In this document: positions 35,560 through 42,980 of the stretch, piece after piece
How the letters are laid out: each line of letters starts with the position of its first letter
Position numbering within the stretch: the stretch's first letter is position 1
Source: Nostoc parmelioides FACHB-3921
GTDB taxonomy: Bacteria > Cyanobacteriota > Cyanobacteriia > Cyanobacteriales > Nostocaceae
DNA: 64,000 nucleotides
Assembly: GCF_014696625.1 (NCBI RefSeq)
Contig: NZ_JACJQL010000032.1
Location: 1-64,000 of the forward strand
Direction: 5' to 3'
The notes under the pieces: generated by a model
What the model was told of the DNA's origin: nothing
What the model saw: only the letters and a program-made list of their open reading frames with translations
Databases searched by the model: none
Program-made: the position numbers and the translations under genes

Positions 35560-35884
35560 AATTAGTACCAAGGGAAGGCTGATCTGGTGAATTTTTGGGC
35601 ATCGTCAGCGCGACTGCGGCGGCAAACGTCATCTCTGCGGCTATCTGATAAGCAAGTTTAATATTAGACTTCTTGTCTCTGCTATTGTTAGATGTGTAGG
35701 ATTTATGGCGGGGTAATTCCTGCTTGACCTTACCAGAGGCGATCGCCCGTTGTAAGATGATCAACGCATCTACATCTTCTGAATCAAAGTTTGTTTTTAG
35801 CAGCACTTGAATTTGGTTTTGATCAGCAATACTCAAATAACCAGTATTTAAAGCTTGTTGGGCGATATCCTGAATTAAAACCAT
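35558..35884 (-). CDS. Small conserved-looking cyanobacterial protein, unknown function
   Basis: The product is 108 residues from ATG 35884, preceded by CGGATT. The N-terminal half is a helical segment, VLIQDIAQQALNTGYLSIAD, followed by a linker with several basic residues (HKSYTSNNSRDKKSN). I recall similar small cyanobacterial proteins but no function. The frame is open to 36079, but the extra N-terminal 65 codons begin in repeat-like DNA and read unlike a protein start. It ends inside the palindrome at 35526-35559. Confidence 0.65.
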   Translation of the reverse strand: MVLIQDIAQQALNTGYLSIADQNQIQVLLKTNFDSEDVDALIILQRAIASGKVKQELPRHKSYTSNNSRDKKSNIKLAYQIAAEMTFAAAVALTMPKNSPDQPSLGTN

Positions 35885-36675
35885 AATCCGTGCCAACCGT
35901 GTAAGTTTATAGTAATACCTGATACTGCCAATTTTTGGGCGATCGTAGAACGTTGAACAATGGGAAGTATATCGGGACTGTTTCCAAAATCTACAACAAC
36001 TGACAGCCAAAACACATCCCCCAACTGGCTCACCTGATTGGGGGATTTGCACATTTTCGGCTATTTTTAGTATTGACAATTAAAAAAGTATTGTGTGTTG
36101 CATTTGCCAGTGATTTATCCAAAATTGTCTCTTAATCTGACTTAATGCAAATTTGGTAAATAGAACCTATATTTAATTTCATTTTTGACAAAAATTAAGT
36201 ACAGCCCCATCAGGACTTTTCACTCATCCCTATCTACATAACCACGCCTATCTATGCCACAGCCAATATAAATCACATCTGACTTGTATATCTAGCGATC
36301 GCTTTACTTAGTAGTTTGATTATAATACAGTGAAATCTAATATACATTAGACCGAAAACCAAAAATATTTCTGCAACAAAAACATTCAATATTAAACAGT
36401 AAACTTCGCTACCACGATTTTATATATTGGTTTTTATGGCTAAATTTATCTTGATTTAATATTTGCTTCAACCCCAAATATCAATTTACTTTTTTCCGGA
36501 TATATTTCATGGTATCTTCTGACAAGAATACCAGTAAGTGGCATGAGAAACTTAACTATAAATATGTGGCTTTGTTTACATAAAACTCATTTTCGTTATT
36601 AACAACACATCAAATTTATTACAATTCAATAACATTGAATAAACTATTTCTTGCGGTTGATCCACAAACAATAAA
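35885..36675. other. Gene-free AT-rich region
   Basis: This 790-base region has only one clear structure, the 9-bp hairpin ATCCCCCAA (36016-36024) with TTGGGGGAT (36038-36046), and one HIP1-like AGCGATCGC near 36294. The rest, 36100-36675, is strongly AT-rich and unassigned. Confidence 0.5.
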
Positions 36676-36894
36676 ATGTGTTATGCTGGTGAGCAATTAT
36701 TATTAAAAACCATTCATGTGATTATAAACGTGATTAGGTTAGTTCGTAAATCATCAGTGTGCAACATGATGAGAGCAGCATACTCTAAAAATTCGTTGCC
36801 GGAGAGTCGCCATAGCAATCGGGGAAGCGCTTACTTGTTTGCACCGATGGTGAATTTTAATGTGATGGCTGAAGTTGGAGATACTCCACCATAA
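36676..36894 (+). CDS. Possible small protein, unknown
   Basis: This open frame of 72 codons has a C-terminal 42-codon part (from ATG 36766) with balanced codon use and noticeably higher GC than the AT-rich flanks. That suggests coding or a structured RNA. The peptide ends SNRGSAYLFAPMVNFNVMAE and contains Arg-Gly-Ser but not the RGSGR signalling pentapeptide of PatS/PatX. The N-terminal 30 codons look non-coding, so the true start may be 36766 or 36769. I do not recognise it. Confidence 0.35.
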   Translation: MCYAGEQLLLKTIHVIINVIRLVRKSSVCNMMRAAYSKNSLPESRHSNRGSAYLFAPMVNFNVMAEVGDTPP

Positions 36895-37526
36895 CTTGGT
36901 TATATTCCAGTAGAATACCAAGTATTATTCAACACAAATTACATTTTGATATCTAGACAAATTCCCTCAAAAATTTTATTTAGTCTGGGCAAAATGTAGT
37001 TGAGTTGACGAAAGCTTGTTTAATCGGGTTGTGAAAAATAATTCGCTACATCTATAGCGGATGTCAGACTAAAAATAACTATAGCCATCTGTTGCTATTG
37101 TCTAACAGTAGTGAAATTAGTCTGTCTCAAGCTAGATCAACTCATAATTTAATAATCTGAGTTTTGACACTGTAATTATCTGAGCATTAGCTTTTGTTTA
37201 GTCGGAGATAACAATAGCAACAATCTTGGAAAGATTGATTGATAAATACCACCAAGGTGTGTTGTTGCCAGCAACGCAGCTAATCAAATCGAATGCAGAA
37301 AAACGGCAGATTTATTCTGTCATATCTTGGAAGAATTACAGATGTTATAAACCTGGATTTTGGTTTAAAAATACTGGGAATTATATCCAGCATAGTGGGT
37401 ATTTATGGATCAATACTCACTAAAATTAGCCTGGATAAATATCAGGATAATTGGCACTACATAACCAAAGATACATATCCAACACACCAGCCACATTGTT
37501 CACAATATTTATCGGATAACTTAATC
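36895..37526. other. Gene-free AT-rich region before the acyltransferase
   Basis: About 630 bases without a convincing gene. The acyltransferase frame is open from 37293, but this part lacks the family sequence. A GTTGTTGCCAGCAAC near-palindrome lies at about 37262-37276. No repeat family or operator is recognised. Confidence 0.5.
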
Positions 37527-38222
37527 ATGAATCATCAGAGATATTCGGCGAAATTACAGCGATTTCAGGAACTTTTGGCAATCACTGTTTTCGGTAATAT
37601 TCCCACACTACTGCTAGGCCCAAAATTAAGGAATCTCGTATATCGAATGATTTTTGCCCGCATAGGCAGCCCTGTATATATTCAACATGGAGTAGAATTT
37701 ACCAACGCTTCTAGTATTGAAATTGGCAATAGTGTGCATCTATTCAAAGGTGTACGTCTTGATGCGAAAGGGCATCCAAATAATAAAATTTATTTGGCAG
37801 ATGGAGTGGCAATTGAGCGCAACGTTGATATAGGTTGTCTGGAAAATACGTGTATTCACATTGACGTGGAAACTTTCATTGCTTCTGATGTTTGTATTTC
37901 TGGGCCAGGAGACATCACAATTGGTAAGCGTTGTATGATTGCTGCTCATTCCGGTATATATGCCAACAATCACAACTTTACAGACCCGATATTACCGATC
38001 AAATACCAAGGTGTGACTCGTAAAGGGATTGTGATTGAGGATGATTGTTGGTTAGGACATGGAGTCACAGTATTGGATGGTGTGACTATTGGTAAAGGAA
38101 GTGTCATTGGCGCAGGGGCAGTTGTCACCAAAGATATTCCCCCATTCTCCGTAGCTGTAGGCGCACCTGCACGAGTAATTAAAAGCCGTGTTGCCCAGGA
38201 TTTAGTTGCATCTGGAGATTAG
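37527..38222 (+). CDS. Acyltransferase with left-handed beta-helix (hexapeptide) repeats
   Basis: The product is 231 residues from ATG 37527. After a helical N-terminus come hexapeptide-type repeats (IEIGNSVHL, ITIGKRCMI, VTIGKGSVIGAG), and a C-terminal catalytic region with HSGIYANNHNF and WLGHGVTVLDGV. The final block is PPFSVAVGAPARVIKSR. This fits O-acetyltransferases of the NodL/LacA/maltose-acetyltransferase group that decorate sugars or polysaccharide. The substrate is unknown. An in-frame ATG at 37293 would add 78 residues unlike the family. Confidence 0.85.
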   Translation: MNHQRYSAKLQRFQELLAITVFGNIPTLLLGPKLRNLVYRMIFARIGSPVYIQHGVEFTNASSIEIGNSVHLFKGVRLDAKGHPNNKIYLADGVAIERNVDIGCLENTCIHIDVETFIASDVCISGPGDITIGKRCMIAAHSGIYANNHNFTDPILPIKYQGVTRKGIVIEDDCWLGHGVTVLDGVTIGKGSVIGAGAVVTKDIPPFSVAVGAPARVIKSRVAQDLVASGD

Positions 38223-38416
38223 GGATGGGTATCAAAGGAAGAAGCAATTACCAATTAACGAAATCGATATAATTCCTAACTTTTACCAATTTATCCTCAA
38301 AATAGGAAACCTCCGGCTGAAGAAAACGTCACAAGATGAACTAGTTAACAACTAAATCTTATTCAGGGTCATCCACTGGGTCAGAAAAAACTGAGCATTA
38401 CCTAAGGAAACTAAAC

Positions 38417-38473
38417 ATGGTCTTAACGACCACTGCGGCACTCTCAAAAAGTAACGAGATGCGGGTAATATAA
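38417..38473 (+). CDS. Possible 18-residue leader peptide upstream of psbI
   Basis: A short frame MVLTTTAALSKSNEMRVI begins at ATG 38417 and has a strong AAGGAA seven bases upstream, better than many genes here. It ends 64 bases before psbI. It could be a regulatory leader or chance. The only support is the ribosome-binding site and position. Confidence 0.25.
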   Translation: MVLTTTAALSKSNEMRVI

Positions 38474-38537
38474 AGAAACTACCTTTTCTGCATGGCAGAT
38501 ACTGAGGACGAAGCTCTACCTTTTGGAGATATCGCAG

Positions 38538-38654
38538 ATGCTCACTTTAAAAATCGCTGTTTATATTGTTGTTGCTTTCTTTGTGGCTATCTTTGTCTTC
38601 GGATTTTTGTCTAATGACCCAGCTCGTAACCCCGGTCGTCGGGATTTAGAGTAA
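38538..38654 (+). CDS. psbI: Photosystem II reaction centre protein I (PsbI)
   Basis: This 38-residue thylakoid protein starts MLTLKIAVYIVVAFFVAIFV and ends SNDPARNPGRRDLE, the unmistakable PsbI sequence. It has one transmembrane helix and a charged stromal tail. PsbI sits beside D1/CP43 and helps PSII assembly and stability. GGAG lies 11 bases before the ATG. Too short for ordinary length filters. A compact hairpin and T-run follow. Confidence 0.96.
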   Translation: MLTLKIAVYIVVAFFVAIFVFGFLSNDPARNPGRRDLE

Positions 38655-38746
38655 AAGCGAGACAATTGATCCGTGAGCGCCGGAAGTTAGAAAACACCAG
38701 ACTGAAAAACACTACCTGTCAAAGATTTTCCTTTGCAGTGTAGTGT

Positions 38747-38759
38747 CTCCCTCAGGGAG
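38747..38759 (+). terminator. psbI terminator hairpin
   Basis: CTCCC-TCA-GGGAG followed by TTT, preceded by a longer imperfect stem (ACACTAC 38709-38715 with GTAGTGT 38740-38746). Together they form a plausible termination region for psbI on the plus strand. Confidence 0.55.
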
Positions 38760-38828
38760 TTTACTCAAGCACAGGTGAATTCATTCCGGCTATTAATTGG
38801 CTATTTGTTAGGTTGATTGTGTCCCAAT

Positions 38829-41426
38829 ATGCTTCATCCAGTTCTGCCGCCTGCACCGCCTTCCCTTGTTGAACCTATACAACCTGCAAATTCCACCCCA
38901 TCTGCTAGTGATAGTCGATTTCATTTAGTGAGTGAGATTGATACCACTAAGCAAAACAAACTAGAGACCGCCAAACCCCTAGAAAAACAGTTGCAAAGTT
39001 CAACTGTAGAGAAAACAGAAGATTCTTTGCAGTTACCAAGACCCACCAGCAATAAAACAGATCGTTTAATTGCAACTCCTGTTCTGGCCAAACCCAGTAC
39101 ACCAGAAATCTTCACTTCAGAATTTTCTCCCCTTACCCCTTCTAGTAGCGCTGTTAATTTAGGACAAACCTTGGCAATTGGTTATTCTGTCCAAAACAAT
39201 ACAAGCACTAATTCCCCAGTCTTCCCTACAGCGACAATTCCTCAATCTGTCCAAAACAAGACAGCCACTAATTCCCCAGTCTTCCCTACAGCGACAATTC
39301 CGCCAGATGTATCCCCTCAAACAAAACTAATCGCCTCGCCATTGACTAAGCAAGAACAGAAAGACGAGGTTACTGTACAACAGACTGGGGACAAAATTAA
39401 TATCTCTGTATCTGATAGTGACCCAGTAGTTAATAATCAACCAATTCAAAATGTTATTGAGTTTAAGTCGCGTAACTCATTAAATAAACTATTAATACAA
39501 ACCATCACACCACCTGTTAGCTTACAAGCACAGTCACCAATACCAACTAGAACACCTGCTACACCCAACAACACACTACCCATCCGACAAAGAATTGTGG
39601 AAGTGACTTCAGATCGGCAGGAGTATGATGAGCAAAGACGCATTATTACTGCCGAAGGTAATGTATTAGTACGGTTTGATGGGGCGCTACTGGATGCCGA
39701 TCGCGTGCAGGTTAATTTAGATAACTTGATTGCGGCAGGAGAGGGAGATGTAGTTTTAACTAGAGGGGATCAACTATTACGAGGACAACGCTTTACTTAT
39801 AATTTTGTCCAAGACACTGGGGAATTAGAAAACGGAAGCGGTGAAATTAACGTACCCTCAGCATCGAGAGATTTTGCCTTTTTACCCACTGATGTGACAG
39901 CTGGTGGCGTTCCACAACAAGCACCAAGCAATTCTATCCGCACCAATCAACCCCTCTCTAATGTTAGTAGCCCCGGTGGCATTGAGTTTACATTTGGTGG
40001 CGGGAGCCAAGCTAGTAATCTTCCTCCTCCCAAAGCCGGGGGTGAGGTGAAGCGTATTAGGTTTGAAGCCGAGCAAATTGAGTTTTATCCCCGTGGTTGG
40101 CAAGCGCGAAATGTGCGCTTGACAAATGATCCATTTTCACCCCCAGAATTAGAGTTACGGGCAGATACAGTCACCGTAACGCGGGAAGCCCCTTTAGTTG
40201 ATCGGGTCACCACACAGCGACAGCGCTTAGTCTTTGACCAAGGATTGACCTTACCAATCCCCATAAATCAACAGAAAATCGACCGTCGAGAACGGGATGC
40301 CACACCCTTTATCGTCTCTCCTGGCTATGATGGCGATAAGCGGGGTGGTGTTTTTATTGAGCGCGGTTTTACACCTATTAGTACAGATAGTACTAATTTG
40401 CAGATCACACCCCAGTTTTTCGTCCAGAAAGCCATACAAGACAGTGATGATGTGACGGGGTTATTTGGTGTCAAAGCCAGATTAAATTCTGTTTTAGGTA
40501 CTCGATCTGTACTGGAAGGTATTGGAGAACTCACTAGTTTTAATTTCGACGAAATAGACGAGAATTTAAAGGCGAGTTTGCGTTTACGCCAAGCCTTAGG
40601 CGATCGCAATCCTCATGTGGTGAATTGGGAATATAGTTACCGCGATCGCCTCTATAACGGTACACTTGGCTTTCAAACTGTCCAAAGCAGTTTGGGCGGT
40701 GTGATTACCTCTCCAGTTATTCCTCTAGGGAACTCTGGAATTAACCTCAGCTATCAAGCCGGCGCGCAATATATCAACGCCAACACTGACCGTCAAGACT
40801 TGCTAGATCCCATCAGAACCAATGATCGAGTCTCTCTTGGTCGTCTACAAGGTAGCGCCGCCTTGAGTAAAGGGTTTTTACTATGGCAAGGAAAACCACT
40901 ACCACCCACAGCCACAGAAGGTTTAAGATATACAGCTACTCCTGTAGTTCCCTATTTACAGGCGATCGCCGGTATTACTGGTACTTCTAGCTATTACACC
41001 AATGGCGACAACCAAAGCAGCCTGACTGGCACAGTTGGCTTAGTAGGGCAGCTTGGCCATTTTTCTCGCCCCTTCCTTGACTACACAGCTTTTAACGTCC
41101 GTTATTCCCAAGGTTTAACCAGTGGACTATCACCCTTTTTGTTTGACCGCTACGTTGATGAAAGAGTACTCAGTGCTGGCATTTCCCAACAAATTTACGG
41201 CCCTTGGCGTTTAGGTTTTCAAACATCAATTAACTTAGATACTGGTAAAGAAAGTAGCACGGACTACATTGTTGAATATAGCCGACGCACTTACGGAATC
41301 ACCTTGCGCTACAATCCGGTACTGGAATTAGGCGCTTTTAGCATCCGAATTAGTGACTTTAACTGGACTGGCGGTGCAGATCCATTTTCGGAAGTTAGGC
41401 CAGTTGTCGGTGGTGTGAGTCAGTAG
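38829..41426 (+). CDS. lptD: LptD-like outer-membrane LPS assembly protein (DUF3769)
   Basis: This protein of about 865 residues comprises a long Pro/Thr/Ser/Gln-rich N-terminal region (1-250), an OstA/LptA-like beta-jellyroll (about 255-345: AEGNVLVRFDGALLDADRVQ), and a predicted outer-membrane beta barrel. The protein ends VVGGVSQ. It inserts lipopolysaccharide into the outer membrane. Cyanobacterial LptD proteins keep the barrel but have divergent N-termini, as here. I start at ATG 38829; TTG 38817 is in frame. The N-terminal region contains a perfect-period 60-nt tandem duplication. The likely Anabaena homologue has been studied as an LptD. Confidence 0.85.
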   Translation: MLHPVLPPAPPSLVEPIQPANSTPSASDSRFHLVSEIDTTKQNKLETAKPLEKQLQSSTVEKTEDSLQLPRPTSNKTDRLIATPVLAKPSTPEIFTSEFSPLTPSSSAVNLGQTLAIGYSVQNNTSTNSPVFPTATIPQSVQNKTATNSPVFPTATIPPDVSPQTKLIASPLTKQEQKDEVTVQQTGDKINISVSDSDPVVNNQPIQNVIEFKSRNSLNKLLIQTITPPVSLQAQSPIPTRTPATPNNTLPIRQRIVEVTSDRQEYDEQRRIITAEGNVLVRFDGALLDADRVQVNLDNLIAAGEGDVVLTRGDQLLRGQRFTYNFVQDTGELENGSGEINVPSASRDFAFLPTDVTAGGVPQQAPSNSIRTNQPLSNVSSPGGIEFTFGGGSQASNLPPPKAGGEVKRIRFEAEQIEFYPRGWQARNVRLTNDPFSPPELELRADTVTVTREAPLVDRVTTQRQRLVFDQGLTLPIPINQQKIDRRERDATPFIVSPGYDGDKRGGVFIERGFTPISTDSTNLQITPQFFVQKAIQDSDDVTGLFGVKARLNSVLGTRSVLEGIGELTSFNFDEIDENLKASLRLRQALGDRNPHVVNWEYSYRDRLYNGTLGFQTVQSSLGGVITSPVIPLGNSGINLSYQAGAQYINANTDRQDLLDPIRTNDRVSLGRLQGSAALSKGFLLWQGKPLPPTATEGLRYTATPVVPYLQAIAGITGTSSYYTNGDNQSSLTGTVGLVGQLGHFSRPFLDYTAFNVRYSQGLTSGLSPFLFDRYVDERVLSAGISQQIYGPWRLGFQTSINLDTGKESSTDYIVEYSRRTYGITLRYNPVLELGAFSIRISDFNWTGGADPFSEVRPVVGGVSQ
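39187..39306. repeat. 60-nt in-frame tandem duplication inside lptD
   Basis: Two 60-nt units, 39187-39246 and 39247-39306, match with few differences. They encode repeated SVQNNTSTNSPVFPTATIP and SVQNKTATNSPVFPTATIP segments. They lie in the disordered N-terminal region, so length variation may be tolerated. Confidence 0.85.
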
Positions 41427-41463
41427 TGGAGACTACCTTTTTTGATCAACAACTGACAACTGA

Positions 41464-42960
41464 CTATTGATAATTTAAAGGTAAAGTAATTGTAAACGTA
41501 GTCCCAGTACCTTCTTGAGAGCTAAAAGCAATTTCTCCTTTGTGGGCTTCAACGCATCTTTTAACTATCACTAAACCTAGCCCAGTACCCTGAATTGATT
41601 GAGAATTAGACGCTCGATAAAATGATTCAAATAGATGGGTTTGATCTGCAATAGGAATACCAATACCTTCGTCTTGAATCCGAAAAATTGCTACGCCCTT
41701 AGTTTGATCACAAGTTAAGTCAAACCTAATAGTTTCATTTTTGGGGGAATACTTGACGGCATTAGAAAGTAAGTTCACAAATATGTAATGCAATAGTCGT
41801 TCATCCATGAACGCATTTGTAGTTTCATTACTACAAGTGAAAATAATTTCATGTCCGCTAATTTCTACAGACGTGAATTCTTCTATTAACTCTTGACAAT
41901 ATGCCTTTAAATCCAAGAGTACAGGGTTACACTCAAGCTTTGCCGCTTCAGACTTCCCCATAAACAGGACATCTTCCATGAGTAACTTCATGGATTGCAC
42001 AGCGCCTTTAATTCTCTTTATGTATGTGCTTTTTTTGGTTTCAGTTAAATTTTGTCCGTGCAACTCTATCAGTTCTATTGCTGTTTGAATTACACTCAAA
42101 GGATTGCGAAATTCGTGAGAGACAGTAGAGATAAATAAGGATTTAAGATTATTCAGTTCTCGTTCTTTTTGCAGCGCTTGCTCTAGTAATTCTGTTTGTC
42201 TTCGTTCACTGAGATCCCAAAAAACAATTACCACACCGTTAATTTTGTTTGGTAGTCCCATGATGGGTGAAGCACTATCACCGATAGGTACCCTTCTGCC
42301 ATCTTTGGTAATCAAAGATGTATATTCATCTAAATAAACTACTTTTTGTTCTCTGAGAACTTTTGTAACTGGATTTTCTAAAACATTTTCTGTAACTTCA
42401 TCGATGATATTAAAAATCCGGGATACTTCATGTCCGATAGCATCTGCTTGATGCCAACCAGTAATTTCCTCGGCGGCTGGGTTCATAAATGTGACGTTTC
42501 CAAACTCATCAGTGGCGATAACAGCATCACTAATTGAGTTTAAAAGGGTTGCTAACCGGTCACGATTTTCTCTTATGTCCCTTTCCAAGCGATGTTTCAG
42601 CAAACCCATTTCAATAGAAATACGCAAGTCTTTAGAGGTAAATGGTTTGACAATATACCCAAATGGTTGAGTGATCTTTGCCCTTTGTATAGTATTATCA
42701 TCACCATACGCCGTTAAAAATATCACTGGAATATCTAAATGTTCCCGAATGTAACTGGCGGTGGTGATACCATCGATTTCACCTTTGAGGATAATATCCA
42801 TGAAAACTAGTTCTGGCCTAGTCTCTATTGCTTTAGCGATCGCCGCTTTTCCAGAAGAGGCTGTACCGATAACAATATAACCTAGTTGATTCAGTTGGCT
42901 AGCAATGGTTCTAGCTACGATCACTTCATCTTCAACGACTAAAATTTTGACTGGCTCCAT
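41464..42960 (-). CDS. Hybrid two-component protein: receiver-PAS-histidine kinase
   Basis: The product is 498 residues from ATG 42960. It has an N-terminal receiver (residues 3-120; VEDEV pocket, LVFMDIIL loop), a PAS domain (about 135-255), then HisKA with the phospho-accepting His in SHEFRNPLS. The HATPase_c domain (N box FVNLLSNAVKYSP, G1 DEGIGIP, G2 GTGLGL) ends the protein. This order fits a kinase that is itself a phosphorylation target. It lies 20 bases downstream of the cyanobacteriochrome-type kinase gene, so it is probably co-transcribed and part of one phosphorelay. Confidence 0.9.
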   Translation of the reverse strand: MEPVKILVVEDEVIVARTIASQLNQLGYIVIGTASSGKAAIAKAIETRPELVFMDIILKGEIDGITTASYIREHLDIPVIFLTAYGDDNTIQRAKITQPFGYIVKPFTSKDLRISIEMGLLKHRLERDIRENRDRLATLLNSISDAVIATDEFGNVTFMNPAAEEITGWHQADAIGHEVSRIFNIIDEVTENVLENPVTKVLREQKVVYLDEYTSLITKDGRRVPIGDSASPIMGLPNKINGVVIVFWDLSERRQTELLEQALQKERELNNLKSLFISTVSHEFRNPLSVIQTAIELIELHGQNLTETKKSTYIKRIKGAVQSMKLLMEDVLFMGKSEAAKLECNPVLLDLKAYCQELIEEFTSVEISGHEIIFTCSNETTNAFMDERLLHYIFVNLLSNAVKYSPKNETIRFDLTCDQTKGVAIFRIQDEGIGIPIADQTHLFESFYRASNSQSIQGTGLGLVIVKRCVEAHKGEIAFSSQEGTGTTFTITLPLNYQ

Positions 42961-42980
42961 TGTCAATCTACGTTGTTCAG

